Below, piece after piece: positions 50,838 to 59,620 of a stretch of DNA of 64,000 nt; within the stretch, counting starts at the first letter, position 1, and each line of letters starts with the position of its first letter. The translations under genes and the position numbers were made by a program. This DNA is from FEN-1219 sp964503125. GTDB taxonomy: Bacteria; Pseudomonadota; Gammaproteobacteria; Steroidobacterales; Rariloculaceae. The stretch spans positions 62,001-126,000 of the forward strand of contig CAZCZE010000011.1 of the NCBI GenBank assembly GCA_964503125.1, read 5' to 3'. The notes under the pieces were generated by a model. That model saw only the letters and a program-made list of their open reading frames with translations. It was not told the DNA's origin and ran no database searches.

Positions 50838-50855
50838 GTTACAGTATTGTTACAA
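50838..50855 (-). promoter_or_regulatory. Pho-box-like direct repeat
   Basis: On the minus strand: TTGTAAC-AATA-CTGTAAC. These are two 7-bp repeats with a 4-bp gap, the exact geometry of a PhoB site (CTGTCAT-N4-CTGTCAT), though the consensus C-A-T is A-A-C here. It sits in the divergent region between the porin and mltF, and CATCAT follows 10 bp downstream as a possible -10 for the porin. Confidence 0.45.
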
Positions 50856-50897
50856 AACGTCGCCTACCGGCGGACCGACCCGGCGGGACGATCCCCG

Positions 50898-50903
50898 TAT
50901 AAT
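50898..50903 (+). promoter_or_regulatory. -10 box of mltF
   Basis: Consensus TATAAT, 33-39 bases before the likely start. It excludes the more distant in-frame TTG at 50903, which lies inside it. No good -35 is visible. Confidence 0.5.
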
Positions 50904-50935
50904 TGCCGCCTCTAGGAAACGCAGGAGCTTGGCTG

Positions 50936-52312
50936 TTGCGAATGCTCGCCGCGATACTGCTGGGCACCCTGCTCAGCACGTGCGCCGTACCCCCGTCGGT
51001 GCTCCAGGGCATCCTGCACACGGGCGAGCTCCGGGTCGTCACGCGTAACACCCCGGCGGCGTTCTACTACGGCGCGGACGAGCCCCGCGGCATCGAGTAC
51101 GAGCTCGCGCGCGGCTACGCCGAGAAGCTCGGCGTCGGGCTCCGCATCTACATCGACGACCAGGTATTCCCAGACCTCGTCGCGGGTAAGGCCCAGATCG
51201 GCGCCGCGAGCCTGACGATTGCCGATGCCCGGCGCGACAGCGTGGCCTTCGGGCCCGCCTACCAGGAAATTCAGCCGCTCATCGTCTACCGCCGCGGCAC
51301 GCCGCGGCCGCGCAAGCTTGCCGACCTCCGCGGCGGCCGGCTCGAGGTCGTCGCGAGCTCCTCGCATGCCGCGCTGCTCGAGGAGCTGCGCGCCGACGAG
51401 CCGCTGCTCGCCTGGGTGGAGCAGTCGCAGCGCTCGAGCGACGAGCTCATCCGGCGCGTGGCCGCCGGCGAGATCGACTACACGGTGGCCGACTCGCACG
51501 TCTACGAGCTGCTGCGCCACCTCTACCCCGACCTGCGCGTGGCCTTTCCGCTCGGGCCGACGGACCACATCGCCTGGGCGCTGCCCAAAGGCGCCGACGA
51601 TCTGCGCGAGAGCATCGCGGCCTACTTTGCCGAGATCGAGGCGACGGGCGAGCTCCAGAGCATTCTCGATCGCTACTACTTCCCCTCGCGCGAGTTCGAC
51701 TACGTCGGCTCACGCGCCTTCATCCGGCACGTCGACACGCGGCTATCTCGTTATCGCCATTTCTTCCTCGAGGCCGAGCGCTCGACGGGCATAGACTGGC
51801 GCTTGCTCGCGGCGATCGCGTATCAAGAGTCGCACTGGGACCCGGCGGCGGTATCGCCCACGGGCGTGCGCGGCATGATGATGCTCACCGAGCACACGGC
51901 CGCAATGATGGAAGTCGGCGACCGCCGCGACGCGCGCTCGAGCATCTTGGGCGGCGCGCACTACTACCTGCGCACGCGCAACAAGGTGCCGGAGCGTATC
52001 GCCGAGCCCGATCGCTCCTGGCTCGCCGTGGCGGCCTACAACTTGGGCTTCGGCCACCTCGAGGACGCGCGCATCCTCACGCAGATGCAAGGCGCCGATC
52101 CCGATCACTACGAGGAAGTGCGCGAGCGGCTGCCGCTCTTGAGCGACAAGGAATGGTTCAGCCGCGTGCAGCGCGGTTTCGCGCCGGGTCCGACGGCCGT
52201 CGTCTACGTCGACAACGTGCGGCGCTACTACGAGATCCTCATGTGGCTCGACAGCCACGAGACCCTGACCTCGCAGGAGTTCCTGACGCCGCAGTCGCGG
52301 CCCATCGGTTAG
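50936..52312 (+). CDS. mltF: Membrane-bound lytic murein transglycosylase F
   Basis: Two-domain peptidoglycan lytic enzyme, 458 aa from the TTG at 50936, which follows AGGAG at 8 bases; the ATG at 50942 is the alternative. Lipobox LLSTC suggests an outer-membrane lipoprotein. Residues about 30-260 form an SBP_bac_3 (periplasmic binding) domain (LRVVTRNTPAAFYYGADEPRGIEYELARGYAEKL). Residues about 270-420 are the SLT domain with catalytic Glu in AIAYQESHWDPAAVSPTGVRG and the AAYNLGFGHLEDA motif. Confidence 0.93.
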   Translation: MRMLAAILLGTLLSTCAVPPSVLQGILHTGELRVVTRNTPAAFYYGADEPRGIEYELARGYAEKLGVGLRIYIDDQVFPDLVAGKAQIGAASLTIADARRDSVAFGPAYQEIQPLIVYRRGTPRPRKLADLRGGRLEVVASSSHAALLEELRADEPLLAWVEQSQRSSDELIRRVAAGEIDYTVADSHVYELLRHLYPDLRVAFPLGPTDHIAWALPKGADDLRESIAAYFAEIEATGELQSILDRYYFPSREFDYVGSRAFIRHVDTRLSRYRHFFLEAERSTGIDWRLLAAIAYQESHWDPAAVSPTGVRGMMMLTEHTAAMMEVGDRRDARSSILGGAHYYLRTRNKVPERIAEPDRSWLAVAAYNLGFGHLEDARILTQMQGADPDHYEEVRERLPLLSDKEWFSRVQRGFAPGPTAVVYVDNVRRYYEILMWLDSHETLTSQEFLTPQSRPIG

Positions 52313-52315
52313 GGC

Positions 52316-52804
52316 TCACGCACTCGGGCCGTCGGCGCTGCGCCGCGCTGCGAAAAACTTTCGCAGCAACGCTGCGCCCTCCTCGGCTCGCACGCCGCCC
52401 GTCACCTCGATGCGATGGTTGAGCTTGGTACCGTCCGCGAGATCGAGCACCGAGCCGCAGGCGCCCGCTTTCGGATCCGCGGCGCCGTAGACGACGCGCG
52501 CCACTCGCGCATGAATGAGCGCGCCGACGCACATCGCGCACGGCTCGAGCGTGACGTACAGCGTGCAGCCCGGCAGCCGGTAGTTGCCGAGCGCGCGGCC
52601 CGCCGCGCGCAGCGCGAGGATCTCGGCGTGCGCCGTGGGATCGTGCAGGGCGACGGGCGCATTGGCGGCGCGGGCCAGCAGCTCGCCCGAGGGCGCGACG
52701 ATCGCCGCGCCGACGGGTACCTCGCCGCCGGCCTCGGCTTCGCGTGCCGCGGCCAACGCTTGCTCCATCCAGGCGCCGTCGGCGTCGGCGCTACTCCCAC
52801 TCAC
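52316..52804 (-). CDS. tadA: tRNA-specific adenosine deaminase
   Basis: Deaminates A34 to inosine in tRNA-Arg(ACG). 162 aa from the GTG at 52804, which overlaps the preceding stop (GTGA) and aligns with the start region of E. coli TadA (...YWMRHAL versus ...AWMEQAL). Zinc ligands and catalytic Glu are in THAEI-type HAEILALR and PCAMC. The C-terminal helix AALLRKFFAARR is intact. The internal ATG at 52768 would lose the first helix. Confidence 0.94.
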   Translation of the reverse strand: MSGSSADADGAWMEQALAAAREAEAGGEVPVGAAIVAPSGELLARAANAPVALHDPTAHAEILALRAAGRALGNYRLPGCTLYVTLEPCAMCVGALIHARVARVVYGAADPKAGACGSVLDLADGTKLNHRIEVTGGVRAEEGAALLRKFFAARRSADGPSA

Positions 52805-53070
52805 CTGTGCTCGCACCACCGGGAGCCCGTACCCTGATACTCGAGCGTCGCGACCATCTCGCGCTCGTCGGTGCCCTTGAGCATCCCTAAGTTGCGAGTC
52901 CAGTTGAACAGGACGGACTTGAGATCCGTGGCGTCCGGCGCGGGCGTGTAGGGCTCGAGCGGCGTTCCCGGCGGCTGCGGCGGCGGCTGCGCGCTGGCTG
53001 TCAAGGGCCCGGCGGGCGCGAGCAAGACCACGAGCGTGCCCCTCATCATCGATCTCTGTCGAACGTCCAT
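52801..53070 (-). CDS. Small secreted protein coupled to tadA, unknown function
   Basis: 89 aa from the ATG at 53070, behind a GGGGGGAG ribosome site. A signal peptide ends near LTASAQ; a proline-rich linker (PPPQPPGTPLEPYTPAP) leads to a short end (LKSVLFNWTRNLGMLKGTDEREMVATLEYQGTG). I do not recognise it. Its stop overlaps the tadA GTG, so it is translated in one operon with tadA, an unusual partner. Confidence 0.6.
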   Translation of the reverse strand: MDVRQRSMMRGTLVVLLAPAGPLTASAQPPPQPPGTPLEPYTPAPDATDLKSVLFNWTRNLGMLKGTDEREMVATLEYQGTGSRWCEHR

Positions 53071-53213
53071 CCCGGCTCTCCCCCCTCGATCGAATCGCGC
53101 GGACTGATGTGCGCGTAGCGCGACCACGAAGACTCATGATGACGCACCGACCCGAGCCAACGCCAGGGCTCGCCGGTTAGTATTCCACCGGTCCGCCCGA
53201 ACGAGACGCACGC

Positions 53214-55028
53214 ATGCCCACTCCACACGCCGTTCTCCTGCTCCTCGTGACGGCCGCGACGTTCTATCTATATACGCGTCCGTGGATCCGGCTGGAGCTC
53301 GTCTCGTTGCTTCTGCTGGTGACGCTGCTACTCATCTTCTACGCGTTTCCATACGACGCGCCCGACGGGACGCTCACCGAAGTCGAGATTTTCCAGGCGT
53401 TTGGCCACCCGGCGCTGGTCGCGATCTGCAGTCTGATGATTCTCGGGCGCGGCCTCACGGCAACGGGTGCAATGGAGCCCGTCGTGCGCTTTCTCGGCCG
53501 CGTTTGGCAGGTGAATCGCTGGCTCGGCCTTCTGTTGACCTTGGTCGTTGCCGGAGTGGCCAGCGCCTTCATCAACGACACGCCGGTGCTCGTGTTGATG
53601 CTGCCGCTGCTGCTCGCGCTGGCGAATCGTACGAATTACCCGGCCTCCAAAACCCTCATGCCTGTGAACTTCGCGATTCTCGCCGGTGGCATGCTCACGA
53701 GCATCGGCACGTCGACGAACGTGCTCGTTCTGCAGATCGCCGAAGATCTGGGTATGCCCCCGATGGGACTGTTCGACTTCACGTCGACGGCAGTCATCGC
53801 GTTCGCGATCGCACTCCCTTACCTGTGGCTGGTAGCACCGCGTCTCTTGCCCGACACCGGGAAGACGCCTACGGGCTCGAGCCGGCTATACGAGGCAAGC
53901 GTTCGCGTCGACGAGGGCGCAACCAAGCTCATTGGCCGGACGCTCGAAGAGCTTGGCCGCACGCTCGGGCGTAAGCTGCCCGCGCTTGCGCTCGTGCGCG
54001 CGGAGCGCGAGCTCACTTTCGAAGAAGCGCGGCAGGTCACGGTCGGCGACGTCTTGCTGCTGCGGGATACCCCGGAAGGGTTACGCGAGCTTGCCTCGGC
54101 CTTCGCGGTAGATTTGTTCGAGCGCACCGGCGTCGGGCGATTCATGGCAACTGACGCCACTCGAACCGAAACCAAGCTCGCGGAAATCGTCGTGGGCAGT
54201 CAGTCGGAATTGAACGGCCGAACGCTCAAAGACGCGCGCTTCGCCGAGCAGCATCAAGTCGTGGTGGTGGGGTTGAGTCGCGGCACCGGCGGATTGTTGC
54301 GCAGCGTCTCCGATATCGCGAGCACCCCGCTCAGTGCAGGCGACGTGCTGCTCGTCCAAGGCGCCGCCGATCGAATCGAGCGCTTGCGTGGAACGCACGA
54401 TCTCATGCTCCTCGACGCGAGCCTCGTCTTTACGCGCTCGCCCCTCGCGCCCGTCGCGCTCGCGATCATGGGTGGCGTCTTGGTCGTCGCAGCGCTGAAG
54501 CTGCTACCCATCCATGTCGCGGCGTTCCTAGGCGTCATCGTGATGCTCGCGACGGGTTGCGTGCGCTTCGACGGCATCGGCCGTGCGCTGAGCCTCGAGA
54601 TCGTGCTGTTGATCGCCTCGAGCGTGGCTCTCGGGCAAAGCCTGGTCGGCACAGGAGCGGCGGGTTGGCTCGCCCAGGGAATTGCTGCGGTCGTCGTCTA
54701 TTTTCCGCCGGCCGCGCAGATTGCGATCTTCATGACGTTTGCCGCGGTGCTCACGAATTTCGTGTCGAACGCCGCCGCAGCGGCCGTCGGCACGCCGATC
54801 GCGGTCGCGACCGCCCTCGAGCTCGGTTTGCCGCTGGAGCCGTTCGTCCTCGCCATCCTGTTCGGAGCGAACTTGAGCTATGCGACGCCGATGGCCTATC
54901 AAACGAATCTGCTCATCATGAACGCCGCGGGCTATCGCTTCGGCGATTTCGTGCGTGTTGGCGCACCGCTCGTCGCGTTGATGCTCGTCGTGCTGTCGTT
55001 CCTGCTCGCCAGACGCTACGGGCTGTGA
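53214..55028 (+). CDS. SLC13-family permease with RCK_C domains, second paralogue
   Basis: 604 aa. Same design as the transporter at 22.7 kb: first half with INDTPVLVLMLPLLLAL and IGTSTNVLVLQ, a soluble insert with two TrkA-C-like domains (residues 220-390), second half with VSNAAAAAVGTPIAV and YATPMAYQTNLLIMNAAGY. Divalent-anion transporter family; substrate unknown. Wider spacing and lower GC locally than the core block. Confidence 0.88.
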   Translation: MPTPHAVLLLLVTAATFYLYTRPWIRLELVSLLLLVTLLLIFYAFPYDAPDGTLTEVEIFQAFGHPALVAICSLMILGRGLTATGAMEPVVRFLGRVWQVNRWLGLLLTLVVAGVASAFINDTPVLVLMLPLLLALANRTNYPASKTLMPVNFAILAGGMLTSIGTSTNVLVLQIAEDLGMPPMGLFDFTSTAVIAFAIALPYLWLVAPRLLPDTGKTPTGSSRLYEASVRVDEGATKLIGRTLEELGRTLGRKLPALALVRAERELTFEEARQVTVGDVLLLRDTPEGLRELASAFAVDLFERTGVGRFMATDATRTETKLAEIVVGSQSELNGRTLKDARFAEQHQVVVVGLSRGTGGLLRSVSDIASTPLSAGDVLLVQGAADRIERLRGTHDLMLLDASLVFTRSPLAPVALAIMGGVLVVAALKLLPIHVAAFLGVIVMLATGCVRFDGIGRALSLEIVLLIASSVALGQSLVGTGAAGWLAQGIAAVVVYFPPAAQIAIFMTFAAVLTNFVSNAAAAAVGTPIAVATALELGLPLEPFVLAILFGANLSYATPMAYQTNLLIMNAAGYRFGDFVRVGAPLVALMLVVLSFLLARRYGL

Positions 55029-55087
55029 CGGCCCGCACGGCTAGAACGATGGGACCGGCGTCGCGCACCGGGTAACTCCTGCGAGCG

Positions 55088-55888
55088 CTAGACGTCGAGC
55101 AGAGCGGCGATATCGGGCCACGACGCCGCGCCGTTTGCGCGCATCTCGGCGCGCAGCGCCGCGGGCATCCAGGCGACGAGCGCCGGCTCGAATGCGGGCC
55201 GGGCGCCGACGCGCCCGAACCAGTCCGCGACACGCGGTAGACGACCGTCGCTCCATAGCCGTTCCATGGCCAAAACGGCGAGACGGTTGACGTAGGGCGC
55301 CATCGCAACGTCGGCCATCGTGAAGTGTCGCCCGACGAGCCAAGCGGATTCCCGTAGCGCGCGCTCCATTTTTTCCAAGAAGGCTGCGTAGAGGCGAATC
55401 TGGTCGGCCGCACCCGGTGCGGCAAGGCCGTGCTGGATCCACTGCCACTTGAGCGCGCGCGCGGCCGTACCCTCGCCGGCGCCGCGCCTCATGAACTCCT
55501 CGAAGCTGCCGGCGCCTTTACGCAGGATCGTATGCCGGTGCGAGACGACGTAGGTGATCGCGGAGCACGCGGGATGCAGCTCTTCGTCGACGGCCTTGGT
55601 CCAGAGCCGAACACGTGCCCGTTCGATCGGGGAGTCGGGGTAGAGCGGCGGGTCCCGAAACGATTCCTCGAGATACTCGCAGATGACGGTCGACTCCGTG
55701 AGGATGGCGCCATCGTGGACGAGCACCGGCACGACGCCCTTCGGATTGATCGCGAGAAACTCCGGCCGAAACTGCTCGCCGGCCAGAATGTCGACGTAGT
55801 GACCGGCCCATTGCAGGCCTTTTTCGCCGAGCGCGAAACGGACCTTGGCCGCGCAGGCCGATGACCCATGATGGTAGAGCTCGAGCAT
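55088..55888 (-). CDS. Glutathione S-transferase family protein
   Basis: 266 aa. N-terminal thioredoxin-like domain with YHHGSSACAAKVRFALGEKGL (Ser9 or Ser10 as the likely thiol activator) and NPKGVVPVLVHDGAILTESTVICEYLEE (GSH-binding Glu-Ser). A long C-terminal helical domain ends with GRHFTMADVAMAPYVNRL. Size is at the upper end of the family. It may act on electrophiles or on aromatic ethers; no substrate link is visible. Confidence 0.9.
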   Translation of the reverse strand: MLELYHHGSSACAAKVRFALGEKGLQWAGHYVDILAGEQFRPEFLAINPKGVVPVLVHDGAILTESTVICEYLEESFRDPPLYPDSPIERARVRLWTKAVDEELHPACSAITYVVSHRHTILRKGAGSFEEFMRRGAGEGTAARALKWQWIQHGLAAPGAADQIRLYAAFLEKMERALRESAWLVGRHFTMADVAMAPYVNRLAVLAMERLWSDGRLPRVADWFGRVGARPAFEPALVAWMPAALRAEMRANGAASWPDIAALLDV

Positions 55889-55898
55889 TCCGTCCGAG

Positions 55899-56753
55899 CT
55901 AACGATGCAGCATCAGGGCAGGCATGTCGGCGTTGAAGAGCATGTGCTCGGTGACTCCGCCGAAGATCAGCTGGCGAAGCCTAGGCCGGCTATATGCACC
56001 CATCACGAGGAGGTCGCTATCCGTCTCGCGATACGCTTTTTTGATCTCTTTTTCGACGTCGCGGCCCGGGGTTGCGACGCGGTCCACCTTGACGTCCCAG
56101 TTCGCAAGATACTGAGCGAGATGTGACGACTTCGGTCCGGCTCTGTTTTCGGGTCCGCTGCTTGTGACGACGACCTGCTCAGCCTGCTGCATGAGGGGAA
56201 TCGCCGCGGCGACAGCGAGCGTGGCTTCCGAGCTCTGGTTCCAAGCCACGAGAATCCTCTTGCCGACCGTCTTGAGCGGCTCTTGCGGTACCACCAACAC
56301 GGGGCGTGCAGAATGCAATACCGCCGCGAGCAGAAACGCCGTGGCGCGGCCTGCGCTCTTCGGCTTAGGGCGCGCGACGACGGCCAAATCGGCAAGCGGG
56401 CCAGCGATAGCGAACATGCGGGTCGGGGTACCGACGAGCTCGTGCCAATAAGCTCGACGACGCACACTTACGCGGGCACGTTTTGCCAAATCGAAACCGT
56501 GCCGCTCGGCCGTTTGAGCGTACGTCTTGCGCGCCGAGCGGCTCGTGAGGGACGAGCTCGGCAGCGCAGCGATCACCCCGCCATAGGCAACATCCGGCAG
56601 CAACCGCACGTCGCCGGACGACGGCTCGTATCGTTCGCCGCGAACGTGGCAGCCCGCCACATTGGCTCCGATACGCTCGGCAAGCACGAACGCCGTGTCG
56701 AGTGCGAGCACGCTTTCGGGCCGATCAGCCGTTGGCACGAGGATTAGACGCAC
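55899..56753 (-). CDS. Universal stress protein (tandem UspA domains)
   Basis: 284 aa, two UspA-like domains. The first is degenerate (LILVPTADRPESVLALDTAFVLAERI). The second begins KRILVAWNQSSEATLAVAAAIPL near residue 165 and ends with the ATP-binding pattern LLVMGAYSRPRLRQLIFGGVTEHML. Stress protein often placed with transporters; divergent from the CaCA exchanger. Confidence 0.9.
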   Translation of the reverse strand: MRLILVPTADRPESVLALDTAFVLAERIGANVAGCHVRGERYEPSSGDVRLLPDVAYGGVIAALPSSSLTSRSARKTYAQTAERHGFDLAKRARVSVRRRAYWHELVGTPTRMFAIAGPLADLAVVARPKPKSAGRATAFLLAAVLHSARPVLVVPQEPLKTVGKRILVAWNQSSEATLAVAAAIPLMQQAEQVVVTSSGPENRAGPKSSHLAQYLANWDVKVDRVATPGRDVEKEIKKAYRETDSDLLVMGAYSRPRLRQLIFGGVTEHMLFNADMPALMLHR

Positions 56754-56840
56754 GGGCCCTCCACTTGGCTGCCGCTGACACCGTGCTGATATTCTCTCAC
56801 GTAACGCGCGCTCGCACGCTGCGATGAAGGAGCGTCGGCT

Positions 56841-57854
56841 TTGATTTGGCTTGTCTGGACTGCGTTTGCCGCCGTCGTTGCCGTGATCGGCGCTGCCGGC
56901 TACGTCATGTGCAAGGCCGCGGATGACATCGCCGAGATTTCGGGCCTGAGCCGGGCTTGGGTGGGCCTGCTGCTCCTGTCGATCGCGACGTCGTTGCCGG
57001 AGCTTGCGACCGGTATGAGCGCCATCGTCGTGCTCGATGCACCGGACATCGCGGTGGGCGACGCCCTCGGCAGCTGCGTGTTCAACCTGCTGATTCTCGT
57101 GGTGATCGAGTTGCTCGGACGCGGCGACTCACTGTATACGCGCGTGGGATCCGGCCACTCGGTAGCGGCCGCATTCGGCGTGATTCTGACGGGTTTCGTT
57201 GCGTTCAGCATATTGATAGCGCCCGCGCTGCCGGCGTTGCGCATCGGGCACGTCGGTGTCTATGCCCCCGTGATTCTCGGAATCTATTTGGTGGCGGTGT
57301 ACACCCTGTTTCAGCACGAGCGGCGCACGATTGCCACCGTCGGTCATCGACCATTGATCCCCGGAGTGGACGCGCGGTCGCTGCGGACCGCCATTCGCCG
57401 CTACGCGGTCTCGGCGGTCTTCGTCATCACCGCCGGCGCCCTGCTGCCGCGCATCGCCATGGAAATCGCCCAGCAGATGGGCTGGAGCAACACGTTCGTG
57501 GGCACCATCTTCGTCGCGTTCGCCACCTCGATTCCCGAAGTGGCGATCTCGATCACCGCAACGGCAATCGGGTCGGTCGACATGGCCGTCGCCAACCTAC
57601 TCGGCAGTAACCTGTTCGACGTGGCGATCCTAGCGCTCGACGACCTGGTCTACACCAAGGGCCCGATACTGAGCGCGGTGGCCCCTTCACATGCCGTGAC
57701 GGCGGTCTCGGCGGCCATCATGAGCGGGGTGGCGATCGTCGGATTCAGCTATCGTCCGACAGGACGTTTGTTCCGGCTATCGAGCTGGATCGGCATCACA
57801 CTATTCAGCATTTTCCTGCTCAACGCCGCCGTGCAGTACCTCCATGGCGAGTGA
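56841..57854 (+). CDS. Cation/calcium exchanger family protein (CaCA/NCX)
   Basis: 337 aa starting at a TTG, eight bases after AAGGAG; the ATG at 56824 runs into a stop. Ten membrane helices in two homologous halves. The alpha-repeats are LSIATSLPELATGMSAIVV...DALGSCVFNLLIL and VAFATSIPEVAISITATAIG...NLLGSNLFDVAIL, with the acidic residues of the ion site in SLPE and SIPE. Substrate (Ca2+/H+ or Na+) is not determined. Confidence 0.92.
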   Translation: MIWLVWTAFAAVVAVIGAAGYVMCKAADDIAEISGLSRAWVGLLLLSIATSLPELATGMSAIVVLDAPDIAVGDALGSCVFNLLILVVIELLGRGDSLYTRVGSGHSVAAAFGVILTGFVAFSILIAPALPALRIGHVGVYAPVILGIYLVAVYTLFQHERRTIATVGHRPLIPGVDARSLRTAIRRYAVSAVFVITAGALLPRIAMEIAQQMGWSNTFVGTIFVAFATSIPEVAISITATAIGSVDMAVANLLGSNLFDVAILALDDLVYTKGPILSAVAPSHAVTAVSAAIMSGVAIVGFSYRPTGRLFRLSSWIGITLFSIFLLNAAVQYLHGE

Positions 57855-57908
57855 GCGCGGACGACGTAGGCCCGATGGCGGGGAGAGCTCGTCGGCGCCG
57901 GGCTCGAG

Positions 57909-58037
57909 TCATTCGCCTCGGTTGACGTCGAAGACCTCGGCACTTTCCGCCGGCGCGCTGTAGATCTCGAGCATCGTCGCGCGGCGCAGAATCGGCAGGC
58001 CCTGGCGCTGAGCCTCCTCGACGTCGCGCTCGTACGC
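57909..58037 (-). pseudogene. In-frame coding remnant after a TAG, 3' of the secreted protein gene
   Basis: Directly after the TAG at 58040-58038, the same minus-strand frame stays open for 42 codons and ends in TGA (57911-57909). The translation has a helical start (AYERDVEEAQRQGLPILRRA) and an ordered end (TMLEIYSAPAESAEVF). Codon choice looks like the genes around it. It could be a C-terminal tail cut off by a nonsense mutation, a read-through extension, or a sequence error. Confidence 0.5.
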
Positions 58038-59057
58038 CTACGGACGCTTTCGCATGCGCTCCCAGTACTGTTCGAGCGTGCCCTCGATCTCGAGTCCGCG
58101 GAAGAACGGATACGGATCGCAGTCGTACTCGAGGATCGCGAGGTCCGGCTCGCGACGCCACGAGCGGTGGCGCGTGATGGGCCTCAGGTAATACTCCGGG
58201 TCATGGAGCGTGAGCTCGCTGCGCAGGGCTTGGCCATCGTCGCTGAGCGACATCCGCTCGACGACGCGCGCATTCTCGGAGAGCGGCTGGCCCGCGAGGT
58301 CCACATAGCCTGGCGTCAACATCGTCGTCTCGACGACGAGCGTCGAGCCTTCCCAGTGGCCGAGCGAGTAGCCCATCGCCCGATGCGGCGAGTCCTCTGG
58401 AAGGTTGCGGCCGTCGAGGAAGATGCGTCGAACCTCGTGGAAGCTCTCGTAGAGGATCGTCACCTGCGTGTCGTTCTGCACCACTTCGAGCGGGTAGGGC
58501 CAACCTGAGATGCGCACGAGCCCCGGCGACACGCAGCGCAGCGCCGGGTCGTCGAGGTAGTGGTACGCGTCGACGAGGCGCTGCGCGGCCGACGTGTAGT
58601 CGAGCGTGACGCGGGCGAGACCCGGCGACGTGCGCGACCAGACGCCGGTGAAATCCACGGGCTGCGGCGCGGGCGGCGGCGGCACGACGTGCCGCACCGC
58701 ACGCCAGGTGCCCTGCGGCGCGTTCCGCGGCGGCGTCAGCGTGCCGCTGAGCTCGTCGCCGGCCACGCGCCCGCGAAGCGCATAACGGAGCAGTTGGCCG
58801 CCGCCGTCGCGCGTGTCGAACCCGAGCTCGATCGTGCCGTCGACCTCCTCGAGCGCCGCCGGCCCGCCATCGACGAACGCGACGAGACCGCCGTTTCGCT
58901 CTTCGATCGTTAGCGTACCGGTGTGAACCGCGCGACGTTCTTGCAGCGTGAGGAACCAGTCGCCGACGAGCGCCGACGGTTGGGCGACTCCCAAGACCGG
59001 GGAAAGCGCCGCAGCGAGGACGCCGAGCAGACCGGTTCGCAACGGCAAGGTCGTCAC
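58038..59057 (-). CDS. Secreted conserved protein, split partner of a DUF6152-like protein
   Basis: 339 aa from the GTG at 59057, which overlaps the stop of the upstream DUF6152-like gene (GTGA). Signal peptide to about GVAQ. An N-terminal lipocalin-like beta region (GDWFLTLQERRAVHTGTLTIEE) is followed by the conserved domain shared with 31.5 and 60.8 kb: FTGVWSRTSPG, LRCVSPGLVRISGWPYPLEVVQ, GYSLGHWEGSTLVVETTML and ARVVERMSL. It may be shortened by the TAG that ends it. Function unknown. Confidence 0.75.
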   Translation of the reverse strand: MTTLPLRTGLLGVLAAALSPVLGVAQPSALVGDWFLTLQERRAVHTGTLTIEERNGGLVAFVDGGPAALEEVDGTIELGFDTRDGGGQLLRYALRGRVAGDELSGTLTPPRNAPQGTWRAVRHVVPPPPAPQPVDFTGVWSRTSPGLARVTLDYTSAAQRLVDAYHYLDDPALRCVSPGLVRISGWPYPLEVVQNDTQVTILYESFHEVRRIFLDGRNLPEDSPHRAMGYSLGHWEGSTLVVETTMLTPGYVDLAGQPLSENARVVERMSLSDDGQALRSELTLHDPEYYLRPITRHRSWRREPDLAILEYDCDPYPFFRGLEIEGTLEQYWERMRKRP

Positions 59058-59452
59058 GGCGGCGGTTCCTCCCCCGTCGGCCGAATGACCTCGCCGGACT
59101 CGCGGCGAATCTCGCGAATCCAAATCTTGCGCGCCTTGTCGCGACCGAGGTTCCCTTCGATCGCGATCCTCTCGCCGACGCGGATCGTGTCCTTTTTCCA
59201 GCCGGCTGCGGCCAGAGCGTTCGGGCTTCGCGTCTGGGCGTCCCAAAGAATCTCCCCGCCTCGCTCGTCCGTGACGGCGACGAAATAGCGCGCATGGGGA
59301 TTCACGAATAGCACTTCGACGACGGTGCCGGTGATCGTTCCGCTTTCGTCGTAGCTGAACTCGGCCGCAAACGAGTGGTGCGCGCGGGCCTGCGAGCTCA
59401 GTGTCGCGAACACCAGCGTTGCGAGACTCGCTCGGAAAGTCATTCTCATCAT
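59054..59452 (-). CDS. Small secreted DUF6152-like protein
   Basis: 132 aa from the ATG at 59452 (GGGAG 8 bases upstream). The signal peptide ends at AHHSF; the mature start HHSFAAEF is the family signature. It goes on GTITGTVVEVLFVNPHARYFVAV and ...WDAQTRSPNALAAAGWKKDTIRVGERIAIEG, an OB-like beta fold. Translationally coupled to the conserved secreted protein behind it. Function unknown. Confidence 0.82.
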   Translation of the reverse strand: MMRMTFRASLATLVFATLSSQARAHHSFAAEFSYDESGTITGTVVEVLFVNPHARYFVAVTDERGGEILWDAQTRSPNALAAAGWKKDTIRVGERIAIEGNLGRDKARKIWIREIRRESGEVIRPTGEEPPP

Positions 59453-59532
59453 CCCAGTCACTCCCACTCAATCATCTTCGAGCCACTGAAGTGGTTGTTT
59501 TAGCGAAGGTATCGAAAGGGTCCGCCAGACTT

Positions 59533-59585
59533 TACCGCCATGATGCCGGCAGAAGATATCGCTTGAGCGCGATTGATCGCGAAAG
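59533..59585 (+). repeat. Copy a of a short direct repeat
   Basis: TACCGCC, an 11-base insert, then AGAAGATATCGCTTGAGC and GCGATTGATCGCGAAAG. The same order without the insert occurs at 63568-63609. Both copies lie just downstream of a minus-strand reductase gene and bracket the 59.6-63.6 kb gene group. Confidence 0.65.
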
Positions 59586-59620
59586 TCTCGAAGGATCACC
59601 TACCTCGTCCGGTACCGCGT

